A stretch of DNA of 64,000 nt from contig ONLG01000006.1 of assembly GCA_900318625.1 (NCBI GenBank), positions 1 to 64,000 of the forward strand, written 5' to 3'. Origin of the DNA: an uncultured Prevotella sp. GTDB lineage: Bacteria; Bacteroidota; Bacteroidia; Bacteroidales; Bacteroidaceae. The position numbers were made by a program, and so were the translations under genes. Below the pieces are notes generated by a model. It was not told the origin of the DNA, did no database searches, and worked only from the letters and a program-made list of their open reading frames with translations. This document shows, in pieces, positions 34,684 to 43,382 of this stretch. Position 1 is the first letter of the stretch. Each line of letters opens with the position of its first letter.

Positions 34684-35481
34684 CTATCGCTTTTTCTTAC
34701 CACCCTTGCGGGCTTTCTTACGGGGTGAAGCAGACGTGTCGCTGACGGCATATTCGTAGAGTCTGTCGTCGTAGTCAACGGCATAGAGCACCTCGCGGCC
34801 ATTATGCTCTTGCAACTCCAGGTAGTCGACAGACTTCAGCATGGGCAACTTGCTGTACTGTTTGCCGGTATGCAGGTCGAGCATATAGAGGTAGTCGCGC
34901 TCGTTGGTGAAGCCGTAGGAGCAGAAGACGTACTTGTCGTTGATGATAAATATGTCGTTGCTGACAAGATAATCCGACTGCCAGAGCAGTCGGCTGGCCT
35001 CAGTGTCGTAGCAGAAGAGGCGGCTGCAACGTCCCCCGTATGAGCTGGAATAGCTGACGCAAGCCATGTTGAACAGCAGATAGTGGTGCAGCGGATCCCA
35101 TCTGATGTCCTGAACCTCGCAGTCGCTGATGCCTGTGATGTCGCAGAGGTCGAACGTTCGCAACGGTGTGCCCTCACTGTCGTAGGTGACAGCCACGAAG
35201 CTGTAGTCGGAAGAGCCCATCGGAGAGCGGTAGAGCGCAATCCAGCCGAGGTCGATAGGCTCCGAGATAATCATCTCAAGGTTCTCCGTTCCCTCTACTC
35301 GCTGAAGGTCGGAGTTCCTCACATCGTCACGCAAACGATAGATATAGCCATTGGGCTTGTTGGTGTTGAGCAGGCGCACGCTGCCCCAGTCGGTGCCGTA
35401 GGAACGCACGGGAATGAGTCTTTGCGCACTGGCTGCGGCGCAAAACATGATTGCCATCAGGCAGAAAACAGTTTTCTTCAT
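34684..35481 (-). CDS. Secreted protein of unknown function, beta-propeller-like
   Basis: 265 residues with a signal peptide (MKKTVFCLMAIMFCAAASAQ). The body has repeating blade-like segments with WD or YD pairs (GWIALYR, DIRWDPLHHYLLF, RLFCYDTEASRLLW, YLYMLDLHTGKQY, EVLYAVDYDDRLYEY), suggesting a small propeller. I do not recognise a family. The C-terminus is a Lys/Arg-rich tail (about 12 residues). It stands alone on the minus strand with a terminator behind it. Confidence 0.65.
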   Translation of the reverse strand: MKKTVFCLMAIMFCAAASAQRLIPVRSYGTDWGSVRLLNTNKPNGYIYRLRDDVRNSDLQRVEGTENLEMIISEPIDLGWIALYRSPMGSSDYSFVAVTYDSEGTPLRTFDLCDITGISDCEVQDIRWDPLHHYLLFNMACVSYSSSYGGRCSRLFCYDTEASRLLWQSDYLVSNDIFIINDKYVFCSYGFTNERDYLYMLDLHTGKQYSKLPMLKSVDYLELQEHNGREVLYAVDYDDRLYEYAVSDTSASPRKKARKGGKKKR

Positions 35482-36319
35482 AATTATTTGTTGTTAGTGG
35501 TTATTGGAATTATCTGCTTTCGCACTTCAAAGGTATGGTTTTCTTTCCAAAAAAGCCGCCATAATACGTCATTTTTTATCTTGGCTTTAGCCCGAGACTA
35601 CACTAAAAGTGCGAATAAAGACGCATCAATAGACAAGATGACATATCTGCTTCAGACGAAAGGAAGAGAAGCGTGATTGCGAAACTTATTTACAACAGGC
35701 GCGTAAATACTCGCATAGATGAAAGGAAAAGGGATTTCGGACTTGAAGATGCGAGTATTTTGCAGCTTCTGGCTTCTTTTTCAGAATAGTAATTGGTTGA
35801 AATAGGAACAGTAGACTGCCATATAGGAAATTACGGAACGTGCTGTAAGGTTTCTCCAAGAGCCTTGTAGCAACGCTACAGCATAGTTGGAGAAGCCCTC
35901 CAGAGCTGCCGGAGAAGAGCTACGGGAGCCTTGGAGAAAGTTTACGGAGAGCTCCGTAATCGGCAAAAGCGATATTGCAACCTGACTGTCAAAGTGTTGA
36001 GTAAGGCCCATCAATTCATATAAGAATGACCAACTGAAAGTGAAAGCTCTACAGAGAAGTGGAAACGGGCCAAGAAAAGGCGGCACTCAAGAACGCAAAC
36101 GAACCGATACAAGGAAGCATTTAGGAGGCTGAATGGCGGCAACAAGAGGCTGAGAAGTCAGCAGAAGGGAATTTCAGAGATGCAAGAGATGGGTAACTGT
36201 CGCGAGAAGAAGAAAAAATCGGGCGAAAAAAGGCAAGAGCAAGACGCAGAAAAGCAGAAGCAGAGCCCAGAAAGGCAAAAAGGGAAGTTGCGTTTTCTGC
36301 CACTTTTATTTTACAAAAA
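35482..36319. other. Gene-free stretch
   Basis: About 840 bp with no convincing gene. It holds an inverted pair AATACTCGCAT / ATGCGAGTATT (35706-35716 and 35748-35758), palindromic element copy 2 (35831-35959), and a purine-rich tract (about 36150-36290, about three quarters A or G on the plus strand). A 72-codon minus frame at 36121-36339 covers this purine tract and is regarded as spurious. Confidence 0.55.
35831..35959. repeat. Imperfect palindromic element, copy 2
   Basis: Outer ends TTACGGA (35831-35837) and TCCGTAA (35953-35959), inner arms GTAAGGTTTCTCCAAG (35845-35860) and CTTGGAGAAAGTTTAC (35930-35945), 14 of 16 complementary. Inside are TTGTAGCAACGCTACA and GGAGAAG blocks. Oriented opposite to the 6026 copy, with the shared ATGCGAGTATTTTGCAG motif at 35749-35765. 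Confidence 0.65.
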
Positions 36320-36362
36320 CAAATAAAAATCCCAGCCACCGATAATGTTTGGTGGTTGGGAT
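36320..36362 (-). terminator. Terminator of the rpsF-rpsR-rplI operon
   Basis: Stem ATCCCAGCCACC (36329-36340) and GGTGGTTGGGAT (36351-36362), 10-base loop, with TTTTATTTG after it on the minus strand. It lies 40 bp past the rplI stop. Confidence 0.85.
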
Positions 36363-36401
36363 TCTATCGAAACGCTGTTTTACAGTGCGAAAAAAGTCGT
36401 C

Positions 36402-36947
36402 TTATTCAGCAGCGGCAGTTTCCTCAGCGGCCTCTTCAACCTTAGCCTCTACTTCCTCAACGGGAGCTTCAGCGGGAGCCTCAGCCTCAGCCTTTGGAGC
36501 AGGAGCGTTCTCGGCAACAACCTTTACGGGAACTACTACCTCAACTTCCTTGTGGAAGTGAACCACAGCCTCGTAGTCGCCCAGGCGCTTAGCTTCGCCC
36601 ATGGTGACAATCTTGCGCTCAACCTCGATGCCCTTTTCAGCGAGAGCCTCTACCACCTGAGAAGCACCTACCGAGCCATAGAGCTGGCCGGTAACGGCAA
36701 CCTTTGCAGGGATAACGAGCTCTACGCCCTCGAAAGCCTTAGCCTTGTCCTCGGCAGCAGCCTTCAGAGCAGCGAGCTTATGAGCCTGCTGGCGCATATT
36801 CTCGGCGAGAACCTTGCGTGCCGACGGCGAAGCGATAACGGCTTTGCCCTGGGGAATGAGATAGTTGCGGCCATAGCCCGACTTAACATTCACGATATCG
36901 TTCTTGTATCCAAGACCGATTATATCTTCCTTAAGTATCAATTCCAT
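36402..36947 (-). CDS. rplI: Ribosomal protein bL9
   Basis: Large-subunit protein of 181 residues. The N-terminal domain (MELILKEDIIGLGYKNDIVNV, then GYGRNYLIPQGKA) and the connecting helix are typical. After about residue 148 there is an Ala/Glu/Pro-rich tail of 33 residues, absent from E. coli bL9 (149), probably disordered. Last gene of the rpsF-rpsR-rplI operon, 18 bp after rpsR. Confidence 0.97.
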   Translation of the reverse strand: MELILKEDIIGLGYKNDIVNVKSGYGRNYLIPQGKAVIASPSARKVLAENMRQQAHKLAALKAAAEDKAKAFEGVELVIPAKVAVTGQLYGSVGASQVVEALAEKGIEVERKIVTMGEAKRLGDYEAVVHFHKEVEVVVPVKVVAENAPAPKAEAEAPAEAPVEEVEAKVEEAAEETAAAE

Positions 36948-36965
36948 TGTATTTCCTCCTACTTT

Positions 36966-37235
36966 TTACTTCATCAAATCGGTTACGTATGGGAGCAATG
37001 CTATCTGGCGTGCGCGCTTCACAGCCTGAGCAACGCGGCGCTGATACTTCAGCGAGGTGCCGGTGATGCGACGGGGCAGGATCTTGCCTTGCTCGTTGAG
37101 GAACTTCTTGAGGAATTCGGGATCCTTGTAGTCGATATACTTGATGCCGCTCTTCTTGAAACGGCAATACTTCTTCTTCTTTGTATCAATAGAAGGAGCG
37201 GTCAAATAACGGATTTCTGATTTCTGTTCTGCCAT
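36966..37235 (-). CDS. rpsR: Ribosomal protein bS18
   Basis: Small-subunit protein of 89 residues; has the conserved [16 protein letters not shown] segment and the [21 protein letters not shown] rRNA-binding helix region. The operon order rpsF-rpsR-rplI is typical; rpsR starts 3 bp after rpsF. Confidence 0.97.
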   Translation of the reverse strand: MAEQKSEIRYLTAPSIDTKKKKYCRFKKSGIKYIDYKDPEFLKKFLNEQGKILPRRITGTSLKYQRRVAQAVKRARQIALLPYVTDLMK

Positions 37236-37238
37236 TGC

Positions 37239-37583
37239 TTATTCCTCCACTTTTTTGCCAAGCTTAGCCATGCGCTTCTCTGCGTATGCCTCTGCGTACT
37301 TGTCGAGTTTAACTGTCATGAAACGGATTACCTTCTCCTCGCGGCGATATGCCGTTTCGAGCTTGTCAACAACTGCCGGCTCAGCCTTGAACTGCAACAG
37401 ATTGTAGAAGCCCGAAGTCTTCTTCTGGATCTGATAAGCCAACTTCTTCAGTCCCCAGGCCTCTTCGTTCACAATCTCTGCACCGTTGTCAGCAAGCAGA
37501 GTCTTGAACTTTGTGACCGTTTCCTTTGCCTGATCATCAGACAAAACGGGAGTCAAAATGAAAACGGTTTCGTATTGATTCAT
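37239..37583 (-). CDS. rpsF: Ribosomal protein bS6
   Basis: Small-subunit protein, 114 residues from ATG 37583 ([18 protein letters not shown]). The frame extends to 37643, but the added residues are not bS6-like. It pairs with bS18 in the ribosome platform. A -7 box TACCTTTG (complement of 37673-37680) lies 90 bp upstream. Confidence 0.95.
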   Translation of the reverse strand: MNQYETVFILTPVLSDDQAKETVTKFKTLLADNGAEIVNEEAWGLKKLAYQIQKKTSGFYNLLQFKAEPAVVDKLETAYRREEKVIRFMTVKLDKYAEAYAEKRMAKLGKKVEE

Positions 37584-37900
37584 ACTACTACTTAAAAAAT
37601 TAGAATTAAATAAAATGTTTATGCATTGCTGAAAAGGAGGCATCGCTGCCCCACCCTTCGCAAAATGCGGTGCAAAGGTAGCACTTTATTCTGACAGACT
37701 GATACTTACGACTTCGCATCAGACTAAGTTTTAAAGTTTATTAACTCTTTTTGCTAATTTTACTTGCTGCCTGTTTGCCACATATCAGCTTATTTGCGTT
37801 AACTTTGACTCCGTCGAAGTTACTGTCACTCGGCAATGCACGAAAAAAAACAAGCTCTTTTGCACGCTATTGCACTCGTTTTTCGTAACTTTGCCTTCGT
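37584..37900. other. Intergenic control region between rpsF and the small membrane gene
   Basis: 317 bp without a gene. It contains the rpsF -7 box TACCTTTG (minus strand, 37673-37680) and TAACTTTG (37886-37893) for the plus-strand small gene. The middle (37690-37850) is AT-rich with no recognised element. Confidence 0.6.
37886..37893 (+). promoter_or_regulatory. -7 box of the small membrane protein gene
   Basis: TAACTTTG ends only 7 bp before ATG 37901, so the transcript would be nearly leaderless, as with prfA. TTTG at 37859-37862 is 23 bp upstream, slightly beyond the usual distance. Confidence 0.55.
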
Positions 37901-38092
37901 ATGAACGGCAATTCAAGACATGGACTGAAAACCGTCGCACAGTCGATGCTGGCGGTTGGGATAGCGGCAATGGGCATCGGCCTGATAGCCGGATGGACTT
38001 CACACAACTGGTTTACAATGGGTTGCGGAGGTCTCGTGATTGCCGGCGTGGTGCTCTACGTGAAAGCTCTGAAGAAGCAGAGCCGCTACTGA
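37901..38092 (+). CDS. Small membrane protein, unknown
   Basis: 63 residues: a charged N-terminus, a first hydrophobic helix (SMLAVGIAAMGIGLIAGW, about 15-32), a short loop with WTSHNWFTMGC and a second helix (GGLVIAGVVLYVKAL). It ends KKQSRY, leaving a basic tail in the cytoplasm. A promoter box stands just upstream and a strong hairpin just downstream, which supports a real monocistronic gene. I do not recognise a family. Confidence 0.65.
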   Translation: MNGNSRHGLKTVAQSMLAVGIAAMGIGLIAGWTSHNWFTMGCGGLVIAGVVLYVKALKKQSRY

Positions 38093-38124
38093 ACGGCCCA
38101 GAAAGCAAACCGAAAGGCACAAGA

Positions 38125-38163
38125 AAACCGGCGCAAAGGGACTGACTCCTTTTGCGCCGGTTT
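38125..38163. terminator. Bidirectional terminator (small gene / rprY)
   Basis: Perfect 13-bp arms AAACCGGCGCAAA (38125-38137) and TTTGCGCCGGTTT (38151-38163), loop 13, between the convergent small gene and rprY. Confidence 0.8.
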
Positions 38164-38187
38164 GTCGATGGCTGTCACGCCGGGCTG

Positions 38188-38886
38188 CTACTCTTCGTCT
38201 GGAGTGATGAGCTTGTAGCCCTTACCGTGGATATTGATGATTTCAATCTGGTCGTCGTCCTTGAGATGCTTGCGCAGCTTGGTGATGTAAACGTCCATGG
38301 AGCGGGCATTGAAGTAGTTGTCGTCGATCCAGATTGTCTTGAGTGCGAAGTCGCGCTGAAGTATCTCGTTGGCATGGCTGCACAGAAGCGCGAGCAGCTC
38401 GTTCTCCTTTGTGGTGAGCTTTGTTTGCTTGTCACCAATCACGAGGAGCTGTTTCTGGGTGTCGAAGGTGAAGCGGCCAATCTTGTAAACCGACGATTCC
38501 TTGTTCTTCTTGCCACGTACACGGCGCAGTATTGCCTCGATACGGAACACGAGTTCTTCCATAGAGAAAGGCTTGGTGATGTAGTCGTCGGCACCAATCT
38601 TGAACCCTTCGAGGATGTCTTCCTTGAGTTGCTTGGCCGTGAGGAATATTATTGGGATCTCGGCATTGGCCTGACGTATCTCCTGGGCAAGCGTGAAGCC
38701 GTCTTTCTTGGGCATCATCACGTCGAGCACGCAGATATCGAACTTGGTCTTTAGGAAGGCTTTGTAGCCAGCATCGCCGTCGGGGCACAGTTCGGCCATG
38801 AATCCTTTGGCCTGAAGATACTCGCGAAGCAACATTCCGAGGTTCTCGTCGTCCTCGCACAACAGGATTTTCAGTTTGTCGTCCAT
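38188..38886 (-). CDS. rprY: OmpR-family response regulator (RprY-like)
   Basis: Receiver domain with phospho-acceptor Asp in FDICVLDVMMPKKDG (about Asp51), acidic pair CEDDE and Lys in ITKPFS, followed by an OmpR/PhoB winged helix (LTTKENELLALLCSH to IHGKGYKL). 232 residues from ATG 38886. The partner kinase lies 111 bp upstream on the same strand. Sequence and pairing closely resemble RprX/RprY of Bacteroides fragilis, a pair known for regulating envelope and redox functions; the target set here is unknown. Confidence 0.9.
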   Translation of the reverse strand: MDDKLKILLCEDDENLGMLLREYLQAKGFMAELCPDGDAGYKAFLKTKFDICVLDVMMPKKDGFTLAQEIRQANAEIPIIFLTAKQLKEDILEGFKIGADDYITKPFSMEELVFRIEAILRRVRGKKNKESSVYKIGRFTFDTQKQLLVIGDKQTKLTTKENELLALLCSHANEILQRDFALKTIWIDDNYFNARSMDVYITKLRKHLKDDDQIEIINIHGKGYKLITPDEE

Positions 38887-38997
38887 AGTCTTTGTCACTC
38901 CCTCTGCACCGTCTGTGGCGCAGCTTCTGCCGTTTGTCGGGAGCTTGATGGCAGATTGGGGTTATCTGTTATATTTGTTCTGTTTGCTGATGTTGGG

Positions 38998-40554
38998 TCA
39001 GTCGTTGTCTCTAATGATAGGGAGCTTGATGGTGAAGCGCGTTCCCTTGCCCAGCTCGCTGTCTACGCGTATCTCGCCATCGTGCAACTCAATGATTTTC
39101 TTTACGTAAGCCAGTCCCAGACCGAAGCCTTTGGCATCGTGGCGGTTGCCGGTATGCACGCGATAGAACTTGTCAAAAATCTTCTTCAGGTTGTCGCGCT
39201 TGATGCCGAGGCCGGTGTCGCGTATGGAGAGGCACAGATGGTCGGCAGTGTTCCAGGTCTTTATGTAGATGTTGAGGGGCTCTTCGGGCTTGCGATACTT
39301 CACGGCATTGTCGAAAAGATTGTTGATCGCGTTCTGGAAGTGAACCTCGTCTACATAGATTGCCGAGTCGACAGCCTCTATCTCGGTGTAGATCTTTCCG
39401 CCGGTGTGCTCCACTCGCAGGGTGAAAGTGTTGGCTATGGTCTCCACCATCTCGTTGAGGTCGAGCTGTCGCTTCTTGAACACGGCCTTCTTCTTGTCGA
39501 ACATCGACATCTGAAGCACCTTCTCAACAAGGAAGCGCAGGCGCTTCGACTCGTCGTTGACAACCGTGCTGAGGTGGTTTATCATCTGGGGCGACTTCTC
39601 GATGCTGTTGTCTGCCATCATCTGTGCGGCAAGCGATATGCTGGCAATGGGCGTCTTGAGTTCGTGGGTCATGTTGTTGATAAAGTCGTTCTTTATCTCC
39701 GAGTAGCGTTTCTGGCGGAACACCGACACGATGGTGAAGATAAAGGTGAGCAGCAGTATCACTGTGAACGCCACGGAGGGTATCATGAAGCGCACCGAGG
39801 AGAAGATGTAGCTGTTCATGTCGGGGAAATGAACCTTCAGCACGCCCATCTTAGCCTGCGGGTCGTTGCGGAAGAGTACGGTGGCATAGGTGAACTCCTC
39901 GCCCTCGTCGCTGTAGTCGGGGCAGCGATAGACCTCGCGACCGTCCTGAGTAGACACCGTGAAGTGGTAGGGAATGTTGATTCCGTTGTTCATCATCTCG
40001 GCTTTCAGGTCCTGGTCGAGCAGCTTGAAGTTGATGCGCTCGCCCAACGGCTTGTTCGATGCGGAGTAGAGTATGTTGTAGACAACCTCATCGAGCATCG
40101 ACTTCTGATAGATATAGCGGTTGCGCACAATCTCCTGCATCGACTTCTTTGTGGCCGATATGGAGTTCTTGTCGTTGCGCATGATCATCGCCTTGGGCGT
40201 TTGTGCGGGGCTGGCCTTGATTGTTTTCAGCTGGAAAGAAGAGTAGACATTGCCGAATTTGTCGGCAACGGAGTACTGATGCGACTGGCTTATGTTGCCC
40301 TGTGCATCGGTAATGGTCGAGTCTTTGCTGTAAGCCTTGCGCTCGGTTTCGTTGATGTCCTTCTCAAGATAGCGCAATGTCTCGTTGAGTTCAAGGTTAC
40401 GGGAGGCCTGATACAGCGCGCGGTTGACCGACTCGTCGAACTGTTCCTTCTTCATCCGGGCCATCTCTTCGATGTATTTCAGCTGAAGGAAGAGCAATGC
40501 AAGGAACGAGAGTCCCATGATGGTTGCCACTGTCCAGATAGTTTTCTTCTTCAT
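38998..40554 (-). CDS. rprX: Sensor histidine kinase (RprX-like)
   Basis: 518 residues from ATG 40554 (MKKKTIWTVATIMG). Two membrane helices, at the N-terminus (WTVATIMGLSFLALLFLQL) and near residue 255 (MIPSVAFTVILLLTFIFTIVS), enclose a roughly 220-residue periplasmic sensor. H-box NNMTHELKTPIASISLAAQM, N-box FQNAINNLFDNAVKY and G-boxes (DTGLGI, GFGLGLAYV) are intact. It precedes its regulator. A minus-strand -7 box TATCTTTG (complement of 40579-40586) is 24 bp upstream. Confidence 0.91.
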   Translation of the reverse strand: MKKKTIWTVATIMGLSFLALLFLQLKYIEEMARMKKEQFDESVNRALYQASRNLELNETLRYLEKDINETERKAYSKDSTITDAQGNISQSHQYSVADKFGNVYSSFQLKTIKASPAQTPKAMIMRNDKNSISATKKSMQEIVRNRYIYQKSMLDEVVYNILYSASNKPLGERINFKLLDQDLKAEMMNNGINIPYHFTVSTQDGREVYRCPDYSDEGEEFTYATVLFRNDPQAKMGVLKVHFPDMNSYIFSSVRFMIPSVAFTVILLLTFIFTIVSVFRQKRYSEIKNDFINNMTHELKTPIASISLAAQMMADNSIEKSPQMINHLSTVVNDESKRLRFLVEKVLQMSMFDKKKAVFKKRQLDLNEMVETIANTFTLRVEHTGGKIYTEIEAVDSAIYVDEVHFQNAINNLFDNAVKYRKPEEPLNIYIKTWNTADHLCLSIRDTGLGIKRDNLKKIFDKFYRVHTGNRHDAKGFGLGLAYVKKIIELHDGEIRVDSELGKGTRFTIKLPIIRDND

Positions 40555-40876
40555 TGTCGTTGCGAAAATAATCTGTCGCAAAGATACAAGGCTATATTAA
40601 AACGTTAACAACTAAAAGTTAAATTATTGATTGATATTTAACTAAATTAACATAATTACCGCTTTTAATACCGATAATCGTCTTTTCACAGATTCATACT
40701 GTAGCTCCTGTAGCAAAATAAACGTAAAAAAATTTTTTGTGAAGACACATTTCTTTGTATCTTTGTTGGCATAGACGACTTGCCAGGACACTGCTGCATA
40801 TACCTTATTTATAAATAAAGAGCTTTAAGAACAGAGTATAAACTAATTATTTTCAACATTAAAACAAGCAAAAACT
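40555..40876. other. Divergent control region rprX / DUF4870-like gene
   Basis: 322 bp with two outward promoters: rprX (40579-40586, minus) and the plus-strand pair at 40736-40765. The 40600-40700 stretch is very AT-rich. No gene. Confidence 0.6.
40736..40765 (+). promoter_or_regulatory. Promoter of the DUF4870-like gene
   Basis: TTTG (40736-40739) and TATCTTTG (40758-40765), 18 bp apart; leader of about 105 nt to ATG 40877. Confidence 0.7.
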
Positions 40877-41293
40877 ATGGAAAATCAAAATCAACAGAGC
40901 TTCGAGCAGAAGTTCAATGCAGCCACAAACACAGCTGACACAACCTCAGAGTTCGACCCGAACGACATCAACCAGAATAAGATTATGGCCATTCTTGCCT
41001 ATTTCGGCATACTGGTGGTCATCCCAATCTTTGCGGCTAAGGAATCGAAGTTTGCCCGCTTCCATGCCAACCAAGGCTTGGTGCTCTTCATCGCGTCGGT
41101 TGCTTACTGGATTATGCTGGAAATCATCAAGTCGATTATCGTTTCCATCAGTACGGGACTGCTGCTCATTACCACTATCCTGGGGCTTACATACTTGGTG
41201 TTTATGGTATTGGGCATCATGGGAATTGTCAACGCAGCAACCGGCAAGGCCAAGGAGCTGCCCATCATCGGCAAATTCAGCCTGCTGAAATAG
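40877..41293 (+). CDS. DUF4870-like small membrane protein
   Basis: 138 residues. The N-terminal 35 residues are Gln/Asn/Thr-rich and probably disordered; then ILAYFGILVVIPIFAA, a conserved FARFHANQGLVLFI motif, and two further hydrophobic segments (IMLEIIKSIIVSI and LLLITTILGLTYLVFMVLGIMGIVNA). The ARFHANQG motif is typical of DUF4870/Tic20-like membrane proteins of unknown role. It stands alone between a promoter and a hairpin. Confidence 0.75.
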   Translation: MENQNQQSFEQKFNAATNTADTTSEFDPNDINQNKIMAILAYFGILVVIPIFAAKESKFARFHANQGLVLFIASVAYWIMLEIIKSIIVSISTGLLLITTILGLTYLVFMVLGIMGIVNAATGKAKELPIIGKFSLLK

Positions 41294-41322
41294 GCTTGCT
41301 ATCTGCCTTCAGCACGCTACAA

Positions 41323-41358
41323 CAAAGGGGAAGACCACAAAAACGGCCTTCCCCTTTG
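41323..41358. terminator. Hairpin between convergent genes
   Basis: CAAAGGGGAAG (41323-41333) and CTTCCCCTTTG (41348-41358), loop 14, between the DUF4870-like gene and nhaD. No strong T run, so termination strength is uncertain. Confidence 0.65.
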
Positions 41359-41378
41359 CTCTATATTGGAGATTGTTC

Positions 41379-42722
41379 TTAGAAAAGATACGTGCGGATT
41401 ATCCAGTAGCTGATGATACCGAGAATGTAACCAACGAAAGCTACCCATGTTATCTTCTTCATATACCAGCCGAAGGTGATCTTCTCAAGACCCATCACAA
41501 CCACTCCGGCGGCAGAGCCGATGATGAGCATTGAGCCTCCGACACCGGCACAGTAGGCCAGCAGCTGCCAGAAAATGCCATCAACAGCCATATCTCCGAT
41601 AGCTGCGACGGGATACATACCCATGCAACCAGCTACCAGAGGCACGTTGTCGACAATACTCGACAGCACTCCGATGATACCTGTCACCAAGTAATGGTTG
41701 CCCTCGAAAGCCACGTCAAGTCCCTTGCCAAGAGCTGTCAGCACGCCGATGGTCTCAAGACAAGCCACAGCCATGAGTATTCCGAGGAAGAAAAGGATTG
41801 TTGACATATCGATGCGAGAGAGCATATTGGTCACGCGCTTTTGCATGGCGCCCTTCTCTTCTTTCTCTTTCAGGTTGCCATAGAATATCTCCGTCACTGT
41901 CCAGAGTATACCGAGGACGAGCAAGATGCCTACAAAGGGAGGCAAGTGGGTTATCGACTTGAAGATTGGCACGAAGATAAGACCTCCCACTCCGAGGAAG
42001 AATATCACCTTGCGCTGGCGTTCAGTAAGCAAGCTGGCCTGCACAGTCTGGGCTTGTTTGGCAGTGAAGGTGAGCTCACCCTTGAGCTGCAACGACAATA
42101 TCCATGCCGGAACAACCATAGAAATGAGCGAAGGAATGAAGATTTCCGTTATCACTCCCGCTGCCGTTACCAAGCCTTTGTTCCAGAGCATGATAGTGGT
42201 GACATCGCCAATGGGCGAGAAGGCACCACCCGAATTGGCTGCAATAACCACAAGAGCAGCATAGATAAGACGGTCGTTCTTGTCACTCACCAGCTTGCGA
42301 AGTATCATGATCATCACGATAGAGGTGGTGAGGTTGTCAAGGATGGCAGAAAGGATGAATGTCATAAAGGCTATTCGCCACAGCAAAGCCTTCTTGCTTT
42401 TTGTCTGCAAGGTGTCGCGGACAAAGTTGAAACCGCCATTCTGGTCGACAAGCTCTACGATTGTCATGGCTCCCATCAGGAAGAACAGCGTCGTTGACGT
42501 GCTTCCCAGATGCTTCTCAATCACTTCGCTCACGGCAAGAGCGGTCTGGTCGCCTATGGCAGTGGAAATGTACTGGCCTGGATCAATCATAAAGAGAGTC
42601 CAGCAACCTACAAACATCAGCAAGGCTATGGCTGCCTTGTTCACTTTCGTCACGCTTTCGAGAGCTATACAGGCATAGCCCAGGACAAACACGACGATGA
42701 TTGCAATTGTTAATGTAGTCAT
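41379..42722 (-). CDS. nhaD: NhaD-type Na+/H+ antiporter
   Basis: Inner-membrane ion-transporter-superfamily protein of 447 residues with about 12 membrane helices. Conserved features include SAILDNLTTSIVMIMILRK near residue 122, NSGGAFSPIGDVTTIMLW near 164 and, in the second half, LSSIVDNVPLVAGCMGMYP. The paired DN motifs on the two broken helices (LDNLT and VDNVP) are the likely ion site. It exports Na+ in exchange for H+. Divergent from an ECF sigma operon with mirror-like promoters. Confidence 0.92.
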   Translation of the reverse strand: MTTLTIAIIVVFVLGYACIALESVTKVNKAAIALLMFVGCWTLFMIDPGQYISTAIGDQTALAVSEVIEKHLGSTSTTLFFLMGAMTIVELVDQNGGFNFVRDTLQTKSKKALLWRIAFMTFILSAILDNLTTSIVMIMILRKLVSDKNDRLIYAALVVIAANSGGAFSPIGDVTTIMLWNKGLVTAAGVITEIFIPSLISMVVPAWILSLQLKGELTFTAKQAQTVQASLLTERQRKVIFFLGVGGLIFVPIFKSITHLPPFVGILLVLGILWTVTEIFYGNLKEKEEKGAMQKRVTNMLSRIDMSTILFFLGILMAVACLETIGVLTALGKGLDVAFEGNHYLVTGIIGVLSSIVDNVPLVAGCMGMYPVAAIGDMAVDGIFWQLLAYCAGVGGSMLIIGSAAGVVVMGLEKITFGWYMKKITWVAFVGYILGIISYWIIRTYLF

Positions 42723-42759
42723 GTATTGAATTGATTTATAACTGAAAATTCAATATTCA

Positions 42760-42848
42760 CGCTGCAAAGTTACGTAAAAACGAGGGCAATGCAATGAAAA
42801 AAGACTTGCTTTTTTGCGTGTCTGAATATTCATTCTAACTTTGCAGCG
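42760..42848. promoter_or_regulatory. Mirror-image divergent promoters nhaD / ECF sigma operon
   Basis: CGCTGCAAAGTTA (42760-42772) and TAACTTTGCAGCG (42836-42848) are exact 13-bp inverted copies, each carrying a TAACTTTG -7 box, pointing outward. For the plus strand TTTG at 42813-42816 is 19 bp upstream of the box; for the minus strand the -33 is weak. Confidence 0.7.
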
Positions 42849-42911
42849 ACTCAATTATTCAACATTTCGGCTGTTACGTTTCACACTTTCATTCGTATCA
42901 TTAGTAAAGTC

Positions 42912-43382
42912 ATGGAACAAGATTTACTAACGACAGCGTATTTGGACTTGCACGACAAGCTGCACCACATTGCACTGAGTTATCTCAGAAACGATGAGGA
43001 CGCTAAAGATGCACTTCAAGACACATGGTTGAAACTCAGAAACAAGACCACTGTTGAGTCAAAAGACGAGGCAAGGAACAAACTTATCGCCGTGCTGCGC
43101 AACGTTTGCATCGACCGACTGCGCAAGACGAAAGAAATGCCAATCGACGCGATACGCCGTTCGCGTATTCCGAGCTCAGAAGAAACAGAGTTCGACTTTG
43201 CAGAGCATCTGAAAGAAGGACTTACCCAACTTCAACAGAGCATCTTCAACCTCGTGACCCACGACGGAATGGAGTACAAGGACATTGCCAGCCAACTCTC
43301 GATGAGCATTGAAGCCGTGCGGATGAACATGAGCCGCGCACGAAAGAGAATACTTGAAAACTATAAAAGGATGAACCAATGA
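42912..43382 (+). CDS. ECF-type RNA polymerase sigma factor
   Basis: 156 residues, at the short end for ECF sigma factors. Region 2 (YLDLHDKLHHIALSYLRNDE then AKDALQDTWLKLRN) and region 4 (LTQLQQSIFNLVTHDGMEYK then IASQLSMSIEAVRMNMSRAR) are recognisable. The stop overlaps the next start (ATGA), implying coupled translation with the putative anti-sigma factor. The operon ends in an outer membrane receptor, as in cell-surface-signalling systems. Confidence 0.88.
   Translation: MEQDLLTTAYLDLHDKLHHIALSYLRNDEDAKDALQDTWLKLRNKTTVESKDEARNKLIAVLRNVCIDRLRKTKEMPIDAIRRSRIPSSEETEFDFAEHLKEGLTQLQQSIFNLVTHDGMEYKDIASQLSMSIEAVRMNMSRARKRILENYKRMNQ

Noticed and set aside
36121..36339. 72-codon minus-strand frame
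   Set aside because: Arises from a purine-rich tract and runs into the ribosomal terminator; no homology or start signals.
38956..40608. 550-codon plus-strand frame
   Set aside because: Antisense to rprX, whose kinase motifs are intact; no promoter or recognisable domain.
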